Origin: Acidihalobacter ferrooxydans
Lineage (GTDB): Bacteria; Pseudomonadota; Gammaproteobacteria; DSM-5130; Acidihalobacteraceae
DNA: 64,000 bases
Assembly (NCBI RefSeq): GCF_001975725.1
Contig: NZ_CP019434.1
Span: 1,506,387-1,570,386, forward strand
Reading direction: 5' to 3'
Shown here: piece by piece, positions 46,692 to 59,357 of the stretch
Position numbering within the stretch: the first letter of the stretch is position 1
Layout: every line of letters starts with the position of its first letter
The notes under the pieces: generated by a model
The model's database searches: none
What the model was told of the DNA's origin: nothing
The model's input: the letters and a program-made list of their open reading frames with translations, nothing else
Made by a program: the position numbers and the translations under genes

Positions 46692-46710
46692 CTACGCATT
46701 CGCCCGCGCA

Positions 46711-47259
46711 GACGACTGAACAGGACAAGCCTGATCCTCTTAAACAACCGCTACGCCGTAACCAGGTGTGGTCGATCGACTTCATGCATGATCAGTTGTC
46801 AGACGGCCGGAGCTATCGCCTGTTCAATGTGATCGACGACCACCGCCGAGAGGGCTTGGCGATTGAGGCTGGCTTCTCGCTACCATCACCGCGGCTAATC
46901 CGAACGCTGGGTCAACTGATTGAGTGGCGCGGCAAACCCTCCGTCATTCGCTGTGACAATGGACCGGAGTTCATCAGTCATGAATTCATCCAGTGGGCAA
47001 AACAGCAAAAGATTCGGATTGAGTACATCCAGCCAGGCAAGCCACAGCAAAACGCCTATATTGAACGTCACAACCGAACGATTCGCTACAGCTGGCTCAG
47101 CAAACACCTCTTCGAAACATTGGAGCAAGTTCAGGATTATGCAACGCGATGGCTCTGGTTTCACAATCATGAGCGACCGCACAAAGCCAACGGCGGTCTG
47201 CCACCGCTGAAGGCGGCTTAACCTCTACTTTTGGCATCCACTGAAAAGGGAGATTACCA
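46711..47259 (+). mobile_element. IS3-family (IS407/IS51-like) transposase OrfB remnant and right end
   Basis: The frame ending at 47221 encodes the C-terminal two thirds of an rve transposase: Asp in NQVWSIDFMHDQL, Asp in IRCDNGPEFIS and Glu in QQNAYIERHNRTIRYSWL, ending NHERPHKANGGLPP. OrfA and the OrfB start are missing; the break lies between 46692 and about 46711, where integrase sequence begins on the other strand. The element's right end appears to be ...GGGAGATTACCA at 47259. The end falls two bases before the stop codon of the convergent ABC substrate-binding gene. Confidence 0.85.
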
Positions 47260-47261
47260 GA

Positions 47262-48359
47262 TCAGACTTTCCAGGGTACGCGCTTGCCGGTGGCCATTTC
47301 CCATACGCTCCATTCGGCTACGTTCTTGGCGGGCTGGGTCTTGAGCACCTTCAGTGAATTTAACAATGCGATGTTGTTGTCGAGTTCGGATTTCTCCAGC
47401 AGGCCGGCATCGCCTTTGAGGGTGGGACCAGCTTCGTAGAGCTGGGCGATGTGTGCCATCATCCAGGTTTGATGCTTGAGGCCGCTCGCCGCCTTGCCGG
47501 CACCCTTGCAGTACGGACCGCACTGTGAAAGCACCATGCTCACCGCTTCAGCCTGGTGCTTGACGGCCCAATCCCAACCCTTGAGCGAGGCGCGCAGGAG
47601 TCTGGCGCCGACTTCCTTGCCGCTAATGCCGCTGCCTTTGAAGTTGCCTTCGTTCAGCACGTTCTGTGTGGTGAACATATTGTCTTCGAGCAGATTGATG
47701 CCGTAATCGGCCAGATCGAAAATCTTTAGCGTATCCAAGGGGTAGCCCATGTTGATGATCTGGTCGACCTCGTTGTAAATCATCGCTGAGACGACCTGCG
47801 CTTTGTCGGGGAACACCAGCTTGGGATCGAAACCGTAGGTGACGAGTTTTACGTCGGGGTTGCCGACGCCGGGTTCGAGCGAGGTGGTCAGGCCGTATTT
47901 CTTGAAGAATGCCAGCGCCGGATAGGCGTTACCGCCCGGCCAGATGCCGACGGTGTGACCCTTGAAGTCGGCGGGTTTTTCGATGCCGTATTTTTTCAAA
48001 GTGGTCAGGGTGAAGCCGGATTTCTGGAAGATCTGCGCGATCTCGACTACCGGCAGGCCGCGCGAAGAGGCGGTCAGCAGGTCGGTGATCCAGGTGGTGC
48101 CGAAGTCGGCAGCCCCGGCGACTACGGTCTGGATCGGCGACTGTTCGCCGATCGGCAGCAGGGTCACGTCCAGCCCCTCGGCGGCGTAGAAGCCCTTGCC
48201 CTTGGCGACGAAGTAGCCGGCGAACTGGGCCTGCGGGAACCACTTGAGCTGCAGGCGTACGGGCACCATCCCCGCAGCGTGGCCAATGCGGGGCAGAGAC
48301 GAGCCAGCGGCGGCCAGTGTGCCGGCGCCGAGTGCTTTGAGAAAATCGCGACGTTGCAT
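47262..48359 (-). CDS. ABC transporter substrate-binding protein (NMT1/THI5-like, Tat signal)
   Basis: 365 residues. Tat signal MQRRDFLKALGAGTLAAAG, then the NMT1/SsuA-type fold beginning VRLQLKWFPQAQFAGYFVAKGKGFYAAEGLDVTLLP. ADFGTTWITDLLTASSRGLPVVEIAQIFQKSGF is the ligand-cleft segment. Family members bind pyrimidines, thiamine precursors, sulfonates or nitrate; as the last gene of a pyrimidine-degradation operon, a nucleobase or its breakdown product is the likely ligand. The gene is intact although an IS3 remnant abuts its stop. Confidence 0.92.
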   Translation of the reverse strand: MQRRDFLKALGAGTLAAAGSSLPRIGHAAGMVPVRLQLKWFPQAQFAGYFVAKGKGFYAAEGLDVTLLPIGEQSPIQTVVAGAADFGTTWITDLLTASSRGLPVVEIAQIFQKSGFTLTTLKKYGIEKPADFKGHTVGIWPGGNAYPALAFFKKYGLTTSLEPGVGNPDVKLVTYGFDPKLVFPDKAQVVSAMIYNEVDQIINMGYPLDTLKIFDLADYGINLLEDNMFTTQNVLNEGNFKGSGISGKEVGARLLRASLKGWDWAVKHQAEAVSMVLSQCGPYCKGAGKAASGLKHQTWMMAHIAQLYEAGPTLKGDAGLLEKSELDNNIALLNSLKVLKTQPAKNVAEWSVWEMATGKRVPWKV

Positions 48360-48392
48360 GGTTGTTACCCCCTCGGGTTACGGTTGAAATCC

Positions 48393-49343
48393 TTAACGCA
48401 TGGACGGGTGCCAGAATGTGAGTCTGCGTTCCAGCAGGACGATGACCGCGTACAGGGCGAGCCCGAGCACGGTCGTGTAGAGAATCGCGGCCCACACCAG
48501 CGGCATGTTGAAGACCGAGACCTCGAATTTGATGCGAAAGCCGAGCCCGACGCCGGGCGAGCCGAAGAATTCCCCGACGATGGCGCTGATCAGTGCCAGC
48601 GTCAGGTCGATCTTGAGTGCAGTGAACAAAAAGGGCAGCGCGGCGGGCAGGCGTAGCGGTGCGAAGGTGCGCAGGCCTTCGAGACCGTAGCTTCGCAGCA
48701 GGTCCAGCGCCAGCGGTGAAGCGGACTGCAGGCCGCGCACGCCGTTGATGACGGTGGGGAAGATTGTCGCGATAGCGACGATCAGCGCTTTGGATTCCCA
48801 GCCGGTGCCGGCTACGGCGACCGCCAACGGTGCCATGGCCGGCACCGGGAGGCTGGCGAATAGCACCATGTACGGCAGCAGGCCACGCTCGAAGAAGCGC
48901 ACGCGCACGATCAACACGGCAAGCGCCAGGCCGACGGCGACGCCGATCGTCATGCCACTCAGGGCTTCAAGCACGAAGGTCTGCCAGCTATCTTTGAGCA
49001 GCAGCGAGCGGTAGGTCCAGGCCGAATGGAACATTTCCAGCGGTGTCGGGATGAGCCCGCTGGGCACCCGGTAGATCGCGAGCAGGGCCTGCACGGCAGT
49101 CAGCGCGAGCAGGCCGCTGTACAGCGGCGGCAGCAGGCCGGCCAATAGGTTCTCCTTGTCGCCGCCGCGCCCGCCGGCCAGCGGGCCGATGGCCAGCGCG
49201 CCAAGTACCGCCAGTGCGAGCGCCAGCGGTCCGGCCCAGCCCGGCGCCGGCACCGACAGCGCGCCGAGCGCGAGCAGGCAGCCGAGCCACACGGCCAGTG
49301 CGAGTCGCGGCGAGCGCAGCGGAATCAGCGTCGGGGCGACCAT
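48393..49343 (-). CDS. ABC transporter permease (importer, subunit 1)
   Basis: 316 residues, about six to eight membrane helices. The BPD permease EAA loop is visible: FPTVINGVRGLQSASPLALDLLRSYGLEGLRTFAPLRLPAALPFLFTALK. The N-terminal extra hydrophobic part (APTLIPLRSPRLALAVWLGCLLALGAL) is longer than in SsuC. The start at 49343 lies within the end of the second permease gene (19-bp overlap). Works with the other permease as a heterodimer. Confidence 0.9.
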   Translation of the reverse strand: MVAPTLIPLRSPRLALAVWLGCLLALGALSVPAPGWAGPLALALAVLGALAIGPLAGGRGGDKENLLAGLLPPLYSGLLALTAVQALLAIYRVPSGLIPTPLEMFHSAWTYRSLLLKDSWQTFVLEALSGMTIGVAVGLALAVLIVRVRFFERGLLPYMVLFASLPVPAMAPLAVAVAGTGWESKALIVAIATIFPTVINGVRGLQSASPLALDLLRSYGLEGLRTFAPLRLPAALPFLFTALKIDLTLALISAIVGEFFGSPGVGLGFRIKFEVSVFNMPLVWAAILYTTVLGLALYAVIVLLERRLTFWHPSMR

Positions 49344-50193
49344 GGCGTCACCACGCGTTCGAGCAGGGAGAGCAGGGCGTACAGCGCGATGCCGAGCACG
49401 CCGGAGGCGATCATCACCACCCACAGGCCGACGATGTCGCCGGCGTAGTAACGCGCCAGCAGCATTGCGCCCAGGCCTGAGAAAGTCACTGTGGACAGTT
49501 CGGCGACGATGGCGCCGACCAGTGCGCCGGCGGCGGCGACCTTGAGGTTGGTCATGATCATCGGCAGCGCGACCGGTAGGCGCACGTGCCAGTACACGAA
49601 CCACGGCGAGGCGCAGTAGCTGCGCATCAGGTCGAGGCGCAGCGGGTCAAGGCTGGCGAGACCACGGGCGACGCCGACGGTCAGCGCGAAGAAAGCGATG
49701 TAGCCCGAGATCAGTGCCTTGGGCAGCAGCCCCTCGACGCCGAAGCGCCCGAGCAACACCACCAGCACCGGCGCCAGGGCGATGATGGGCACGTTCTGGC
49801 TGGCGACGATCCATGGCAGGGTAGCGCGCTCGAAGGGCTTGGAGAAGGCCAGCAGCGTGCCGGTGAAGAACGCCACGACCAGTGCCAACAGCAGGCCGAG
49901 CAGGGTTTCCCAGCCGGTGTAGAGCATGTTATAGAGCAGACTCGACGTGCCCCACCAGGGATGCAGCATGTTCATCGCGCCGCGGAAAAATTGCCCCGGC
50001 GCGGGCAAGATAGGATCGCTCAGCGTGCTGGCGCACGCATACAGGCCGTGGCAGCCGCCGGCAGCGAGCGCCGCTTGCGCGGCCGAGTAATTGGCGAGCA
50101 CGGTCAGCGCGGGCCACGACGCCAGCGCGCCGAGCCCGACGACCGCGACCGGCACGGCGGCGACTAGGCGTCTAGCGGGCATGGCGGACGCAC

Positions 50194-50197
<4 letters not shown>
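49325..50197 (-). CDS. ABC transporter permease (importer, subunit 2)
   Basis: 290 residues with a BPD permease domain: TLLGLLLALVVAFFTGTLLAFS, SQNVPIIALAPVLVVLLG and the EAA loop FFALTVGVARGLASLDPLRLDLMRSYCASPWFVYWHVRLPVALPMIMTNLK. Overlaps the ATPase gene by 4 bp and the next permease by 19 bp, so all transport subunits are made together. Confidence 0.92.
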
Positions 50198-53798
<3,601 letters not shown>

Positions 53799-53802
<4 letters not shown>

Positions 53803-55142
53803 GCTTCGTCCTCCCGTGCGGCGAGCCAGGCATGGATGGCGCGGGCGGCGCGTTTGCCGTCCTCGGCGGCGACGACGGTCAGGTCGTCGCCGGTGCCGAC
53901 GCAGTCGCCGCCGGCCCAGACACCGGGCAGCGGGGTTTGCAGCCTGGCGTCGACGGTGAGGCGTGCCTTGGCGTCGAGCGGCGCGCCATCGCCCAGCGGC
54001 GCGGTGTCGAGGCGCTGACCGATGGCCTTGAATACCTGGTCGGCCGGCAGGGTGAGGGTTTCGCCGGTGTCGGTCAGGCCGTTCGGGCCGGCGGCTGTGC
54101 GGGCGAAACTCACGGCTGCTGCGGCGCCGTTGTCAGCGTCGATGCGCAGCGGACGCAGCCAGTGATGGATGAACACGCCGTGGTCGCGGGCGAGTTGTTG
54201 TTCCAGCGGGCTCGCGCCCATCGTCTCAGGGCCGCGGCGGTAGCACAGGTGTACTTCCTCGGCGCCAAGCAGCCGGCTTTGCACGGCGATGTCGATGGCC
54301 GTCATGCCGCCGCCGATGACCACCACGCGACGGCCGACTTCGAGTTCCTCCAGCGGGCCTTTACGCAGTCGTTCGATGTATCGCACGGCGTCTTCCACAC
54401 CCGTCAGTGCCTCGCCCTCGATACCGAGCTCGGCGACATTCTGTAAGCCGATGCCGATAAATACAGCGTCGTGTTCACGACGCAGTTGGTTCAAAGTGAT
54501 GTGGCGGCCGAGCATGACGCCGGTGCGCAGTTCGACGTTGCCATTGCCGGTGAGATAGTCGACTTCACGCTGGACCACGTCGCCCAGCACCTTGTAGGCA
54601 GCGATGCCGTGCGCGCTCAGGCCGCCGGGGATGTCGCGGGCCTCGTACACGGTGACACGATGGCCGAGGTGCGCCAGCGTATGCGCGCAGCTCAGGCCGG
54701 CCGGGCCGGCGCCGACGACTGCGATACGGTGCCCATCGGGCGGCGGCGCATCATTGGCGATGCGCCGTCTGGCGAATTCGGCATCCATGGCATGGCGTTG
54801 AAGCTGGCCGATCTGCACCGGTCGGTCTTCCTCGGTGTGGCGCACGCAGTCGGCTTCGCACAGCGTTTCCACCGGACAGACCCGCGCGCAGACGGCGCCG
54901 ACCGGATTGGCGCGCAGGATGCGTGCGGCGGCCACGTCGGGCCGGCCACCGGCAATGGCGCGGATGAAGCCGGGAATGTCGATGCCGGTTGGGCAGGCGG
55001 CGGTGCAGGGCGCGTCGTAGCAGTAGTAGCAGCGCTCGGCCTCGATCTTCACCTCGGCCTCGCGCAGGGGCGGATGCACGGCCGCGAAACGCTGTTCAAG
55101 CGTTGCGGCGGATAGGCGTCTGGCACGTATGTCGCCGGTCAT
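53799..55142 (-). CDS. preT: NAD-dependent dihydropyrimidine dehydrogenase subunit PreT
   Basis: 447 residues, GltD-like. N-terminal Fe-S region CYYCYDAPCTAACPTGIDIPGFI and CARVCPVETLCEADCVR, FAD motif VVGAGPAGLSCAHTLAHLG and NAD motif VVVIGGGMTAIDIAVQ, ending TPLPGVWAGGDCVG. It passes electrons from NADH to PreA. The ATG at 55142 is used; the frame is open upstream into the next gene, but family similarity starts just after this Met. Confidence 0.96.
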
Positions 55143-55152
55143 GACATGCGCC

Positions 55153-56022
55153 TCACGGTTGGCACAGTTCGGAATACATATCCGGGCGGCGGTCGCGGTA
55201 GAACTGCCAGAGGTTGCGGATTTCCTCGATCTGGTCGAGATCGAGATCGTGTACCAGCAGTTCGTCCTGGTCGCGGCTGGCCTGGGCGACGATCTGGCCG
55301 CGCGGATCGGCGAAGTAGCTCTGGCCGTAGAACTCGCCGATCTCCCAGGGCTTTTCAACGCCGACGCGATTGATCGCGCCGACGAAGTAGCCGTTGGCGG
55401 CGGCGTGCGCCGGCTGCTCCAGTTTCCACAGGTACTCGGACAGTCCGGCGACGGTGGCCGAGGGGTTGAATACGATCTCCGCGCCGTTCAGGCCCAGCGC
55501 ACGGGCGCCTTCGGGAAAGTGGCGGTCGTAGCAAATATAGAGCCCAACCTTGGCGTAGGCGGTCTGGAAGACGGGGTAGCCGAGATTGCCGGGACGGAAG
55601 AAGAACTTTTCCCAGAACCCCTTGACCTGCGGAATATGTGTCTTGCGGTACTTGCCGAGGTAGCTGCCGTCGGCATCGATGATGGCGGCGGTGTTGTAGT
55701 ACAGCCCGGTCATTTCGCGTTCATAGAGCGGCACCACGATAACCATATCATGACGCTTGGCGTATTCGCGCATCAGCGCGGTGGTCTCGCCGTCGGGCAC
55801 GTATTCGGTCAGTGCGTACCACGCCGGATCCTGGCTTGGGCAGAAATAGGGTCCATAGAACAGTTCCTGAAAGCACAGGATCTTCACGCCCTGCGCGGCG
55901 GCGGCGTCGATCATCGGCAGGTGCTTGTCGAGCATGGCCTGCTTGATGGCGGCAGGGGGCATGGATTCGGCGCCTGCAGGTTGCGACATCTGAATAAGAC
56001 CGGCGCGGACGATGTTAGCCAT
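55153..56022 (-). CDS. Beta-ureidopropionase (N-carbamoyl-beta-alanine amidohydrolase)
   Basis: 289 residues, nitrilase superfamily. Catalytic Glu in LCFQELFYGPYFC, Lys in YRKTHIPQVKGFWEKFFF and Cys in GLYICYDRHFPEGAR. The residues FYGPYFC and FWEKFFFRPGN are typical of beta-alanine synthases and the related N-carbamoylputrescine amidases; the operon with preT/preA/hydA decides for the former. It hydrolyses the ureido acid to beta-alanine, CO2 and ammonia. Ten bp upstream of preT. Confidence 0.92.
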   Translation of the reverse strand: MANIVRAGLIQMSQPAGAESMPPAAIKQAMLDKHLPMIDAAAAQGVKILCFQELFYGPYFCPSQDPAWYALTEYVPDGETTALMREYAKRHDMVIVVPLYEREMTGLYYNTAAIIDADGSYLGKYRKTHIPQVKGFWEKFFFRPGNLGYPVFQTAYAKVGLYICYDRHFPEGARALGLNGAEIVFNPSATVAGLSEYLWKLEQPAHAAANGYFVGAINRVGVEKPWEIGEFYGQSYFADPRGQIVAQASRDQDELLVHDLDLDQIEEIRNLWQFYRDRRPDMYSELCQP

Positions 56023-56869
56023 AGGTCAAGTCTCCAGGAGCGAGATGGAAATACGATGGGTGAGGCAGCGATTCGTCAGCGGTGATGGCGACGGCTGACG
56101 CTTCGGGGTTGAAAGCCAGTCTAGATCTCGCATGCGGCGTACTCAACGGACACAGTGTCAAAAAAACATCCCGTGGGTATCGATTCAGGGCGGTGAGTAG
56201 ACGTCCGCCGAGTTCCGGATTCCCGCGCAGATCGCCGACGAGGTCTTCGAGCTGGGCGTAGCGGTAATAGAGGCTTTGCCGGCGCAGGCCGAGCGCGCGC
56301 GCCGCCTTGCTCATGTTGAAGTGAAGTTGCAGCAGAACGTGCAACGTTTCCATGAGGCGCAAGCGTTTTTTATCGGGTAACCGCAACAATGGTGCAAGTT
56401 CGCTACAGGCCCAGACATAGGCGTTTTCATCGCTGGCTGGTGCGTGTGCGTCCGTCCCGGGTGGGAATATAGGAGTCGTGTCTTGGGCGAATATTCTTTG
56501 CGCCAATCGATGTTCGATGGCGCTGAAACTGACTTCGCGGCGAAAAACGATCAACGGAATGCCCGATTTTTTTGCCCACTGCGGGAATAGCGAGGGGAGC
56601 TCACCGAAACTGGTAACCAGTTCGAATGCCAGCGCGCTGATGTTGCCGGCGGCGAGCGAGCGCAGGTAATGCGTCTGCGTCTGCGCGGTTGCACGGGCCA
56701 ATGACATGCCTGTAGTCAACAACAGCTCACCGCCTTCGAGCAGGTTGGCGATGTGTAGCACTTCTGCGGAATGCACCCAGCGCAAGGGACGTTGCAGGCC
56801 GTTATGTCCAGCAATCAATTCCGCATGCTGCATGCAGGGATCGGTGAGTGCATCGGCAACGCTCAACAT
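56015..56869 (-). CDS. PucR-family transcriptional regulator
   Basis: 284 residues. N-terminal PucR domain (MLSVADALTDPCMQHAELIAGHNGLQRPLRWVHSAEVLHIANLLEGGELLLTTGMSL) and C-terminal PucR-type HTH (LHVLLQLHFNMSKAARALGLRRQSLYYRYAQLEDLVG). It lacks the central GGDEF-like domain of longer members. PucR proteins regulate purine and other N-compound catabolism. It is the first gene of the operon and overlaps the beta-ureidopropionase start by 8 bp, so its own level rises with the pathway. Effector unknown; a pathway intermediate is likely. Confidence 0.9.
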   Translation of the reverse strand: MLSVADALTDPCMQHAELIAGHNGLQRPLRWVHSAEVLHIANLLEGGELLLTTGMSLARATAQTQTHYLRSLAAGNISALAFELVTSFGELPSLFPQWAKKSGIPLIVFRREVSFSAIEHRLAQRIFAQDTTPIFPPGTDAHAPASDENAYVWACSELAPLLRLPDKKRLRLMETLHVLLQLHFNMSKAARALGLRRQSLYYRYAQLEDLVGDLRGNPELGGRLLTALNRYPRDVFLTLCPLSTPHARSRLAFNPEASAVAITADESLPHPSYFHLAPGDLTYG

Positions 56870-57277
56870 AGTGATCTACGCTCCAGTCTGGCGTATTGCG
56901 CATTTAAAAAACGACTGCACGTACGAGGAAATCGATACGGCATCGGGTACGTTCCGACGGCTTCAAGTAGCGCCTTGTGGCTCAATCGACGTGTATGGTC
57001 CAAGTCGCTGCTCCAGTTGCGAACCATCGAATGTGTGAAAATAAACGCAAAAACCGTACCGTTAATTATGGTTGCTTGCGTTGAGATGTTTTTGCACGTA
57101 GGCGCAGGCATTGCACCGATCGCGGCGAACACTTGCGGAGAATTTTGTGAGTGTCGGAACCAAATCGGGGCTTTGGGGAGTGGTTGCGCACCATAGTGGT
57201 GCGTAATATCGGGTGTTACCTATGGGTACAGACCCGAAGAGAGGGGGATAACTAAGCTTGGCATAAGACCTGCCTGG

Positions 57278-57440
57278 GAGGCTTGTCGGACTCGGTGGAT
57301 CGTAGCGGGGCAGTGGGCAGAGGAGGCCGGTTTTTCGTTCTTTCAATGAAAACTAATGATAGTTCTCAAGCCGAAAAAGGATGGGTTGTGGGGCCATTCT
57401 CTCCTCGCCGCTAAATTCTTATCAAGTCCGACGGTGGCTC
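57278..57440. mobile_element. MITE-like element, family A copy 2 (163 bp)
   Basis: Left end GAGGCTTGTCGGACTCGG, right end CAAGTCCGACGGTGGCTC, both diverged forms of the 17-bp terminal repeat. In reverse complement it aligns along its whole length with copy 1 (4775-4935), sharing GCGAAAAACTGGCCTCC-like and CCCACT.GCC.CGCT.CGATCC interior blocks. No target duplication is visible. Confidence 0.75.
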
Positions 57441-57624
57441 CCGGCCGGTTGGATTGGGTGGCGAACCTATGATGAACTGTTGAAATTCCCCCAGGCGAGC
57501 GCGAGAGAAGGACTTGTGGGCTGAAAAACGCAGTTTACATGGCGTAAAAGAGTTTTTGAGCCGAATTATGATGCGCTGTCGTGTCGCATGAGTAGATTAA
57601 CGACAACGGTTTAGGGCCGCGACA

Positions 57625-57792
57625 TTGAACCCGGATAATCCATTAGGCGAGATGATGATTGCGCAGAGATGTGGATTCACAGGGAATTTGCCGAGCGTGC
57701 GGTGTAGTTGCGCTATGCCTTAACGACAAAAACTTTCTATGAATACAAAGATCAAGAAAAGGCGCCTTTTCTAAAGGAATATCCGGGTTGAA
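57625..57792. mobile_element. MITE-like element, family B copy 3 (168 bp)
   Basis: Best-preserved ends of the family: TTGAACCCGGATA (57625-57637) and TATCCGGGTTGAA (57780-57792), 12 of 13 bases complementary. Opposite orientation to copies 1 and 2; shares GGATTCACAGGGA and GGCGAGATGATGATTGCGCA with the reverse complement of copy 2. Confidence 0.85.
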
Positions 57793-57816
57793 CAATAAAA
57801 TAGGTGATGTACTGCA

Positions 57817-59223
57817 ATGGAAGACGTAATTATCGCGGCGGACTGGGTGCTGCCCATGGATCCGAGATTGCCATCTTGCATTGAGCGTGGTGCGGTCTGG
57901 TTGCGTGAGGGTCGGATTGTTGCCGTCGGCCCGCGCGACGAAGTGTTGGCGGAGCGGCGTGCGGCGGGATATACCGATCTGGTAGCTGTTGACGAGGGGC
58001 CTGGACATGTTCTGTTGCCCGGGCTGGTCAACGCGCATACGCATTTGTTTCAGAGCTATTTGCGCGGCGTGCATGACGACGCGGTGCTGGAAGAATGGTT
58101 GCGGCGGGTGATCTGGCCCTGGGTCGAGCATTTCACGCCGGAGGATTACCGTCACGCGACTTTGCTCGGCGCGTTGGAGAACCTCCGTTCGGGGGTGACG
58201 ACCGTGGCCGAACACGCCTACATGACCGGCGGCATGGAAACGGTCGAAGCCGTTGTCGATGCTTTTGCCGAGAGCGGGTTGCGCGGACAGATCGCCTACG
58301 GATTCGCCGACCAGAATTACCCGCACATGCTGCGCGAGACGGTCGACAGCGTGCTAGCCAAGCTCGACCACCTACGTGCGCAGGTTGCGCCGCACGCCGG
58401 AATGCTGAAAGCGGGAGTCGGACCGAACACGTTGTGGGGCGTATCTGGGCCGCTTTACCGCATTGCGGGTGAATACGCCGCCGAGCATGGTTTGCCGATG
58501 CACTGCCACGTCGCCGAAACGCAACTGGAAGTCGAATACACGCTTCAACACTACGGGCGCCGCAACGTCGAGACGCTGGCCGAGTGGGGCTTATTGCGCA
58601 CGGGGATGCAGATGGTGCATTGCGTGTGGCTGGAGGGGAGCGAGGTCGCTCTAGCCGCTGGCAGTGGAGCCGTCATGATGCACTGTCCGACCTCGAACAT
58701 GTATCTGGCTTCCGGCGCGGCGCCGGCCTGGGAAGCGCAGCAGCAGGGCATGCCGGTCGTGCTAGGCACCGATGGCCCGGCCAGCAACAACAGCCAGGAC
58801 ATGCTGGAAACGCTGAAGATGGCGGCCTGTCTGGCTAAGGTCACGCGGCTGGACCCGACCGTCATGCCTGCGCGTGACTTATTGCACATGGCGACACTGG
58901 GGGCTGCCGAGCAGCTCGGCCTGGGTGATCGCTGCGGCAGCCTGACGCCGGGCAAGGTGGCCGATCTCACGCGTGTCGACCTTCGCGGCCTGCATTGCAT
59001 GCCCGTGCACGACCCGGCGTCCAGCCTCGTCTACAACGCACAGATCGGGGACGTAAGCGATGTGTGGGTCGAGGGACGACAGCTCCTGCGCGGCGGCGAG
59101 GGCGTGCACCACGACTTTGCTGCGGAGGCGGCGCGAGCCCAAGCGCGCATCCATGTCTTGCAACCTGTCATCAGGCCCTGGGACGACGTGCGCCTGAAAC
59201 AGGAAGGGCTGTCCGCCGCCTGA
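57817..59223 (+). CDS. ATZ/TRZ-type aminohydrolase (nucleobase or SAH/MTA deaminase-like)
   Basis: 468 residues, amidohydrolase superfamily. Metal ligands: HTHLFQSYLRG (two His), HCHVAET (His) and GTDGPASNNSQDML (Asp); the motif TDGxASNN is shared by SAH/MTA deaminases, atrazine chlorohydrolase types and guanine-type deaminases. N-terminal IIAADWVLPMDP...LREGRIVAVGP is the usual composite beta-sandwich. It deaminates an N-heterocycle in the cytosol; the exact substrate is not decidable. Divergent from the pyrimidine operon and 134 bp before a Rieske oxygenase, which suggests a shared catabolic route. Confidence 0.88.
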   Translation: MEDVIIAADWVLPMDPRLPSCIERGAVWLREGRIVAVGPRDEVLAERRAAGYTDLVAVDEGPGHVLLPGLVNAHTHLFQSYLRGVHDDAVLEEWLRRVIWPWVEHFTPEDYRHATLLGALENLRSGVTTVAEHAYMTGGMETVEAVVDAFAESGLRGQIAYGFADQNYPHMLRETVDSVLAKLDHLRAQVAPHAGMLKAGVGPNTLWGVSGPLYRIAGEYAAEHGLPMHCHVAETQLEVEYTLQHYGRRNVETLAEWGLLRTGMQMVHCVWLEGSEVALAAGSGAVMMHCPTSNMYLASGAAPAWEAQQQGMPVVLGTDGPASNNSQDMLETLKMAACLAKVTRLDPTVMPARDLLHMATLGAAEQLGLGDRCGSLTPGKVADLTRVDLRGLHCMPVHDPASSLVYNAQIGDVSDVWVEGRQLLRGGEGVHHDFAAEAARAQARIHVLQPVIRPWDDVRLKQEGLSAA

Positions 59224-59357
59224 CCCTGCGGCTGCAGCGCTGTGTTGCGGTGGCCGCGTAGCGGCGTGGCATCGATCTTGCGATAGTACACACGGGAATT
59301 GCTCGAAGGCGTCACTCCTGACATGCCGGGGCAATCACCCGCTGAAGGAGATTCACC

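Larger units (their letters stand above)
56870..57816. other. Divergent intergenic region carrying two MITE-like elements
   Basis: About 950 bp between the divergent PucR operon and the aminohydrolase gene. It must hold both promoters. It contains family A copy 2 (57278-57440) and family B copy 3 (57625-57792), the latter ending 25 bp before the aminohydrolase ATG. Short open frames here are not supported as genes. Confidence 0.6.

Noticed and set aside
49343-49604. N-terminal extension of the first permease
   Set aside because: The added sequence is Arg-rich shadow of the overlapping permease gene; hydrophobic family sequence starts at 49343.
57062-57346. 94-residue minus-strand frame between the divergent clusters
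   Set aside because: No domain, no start signal, and it enters the family A element.
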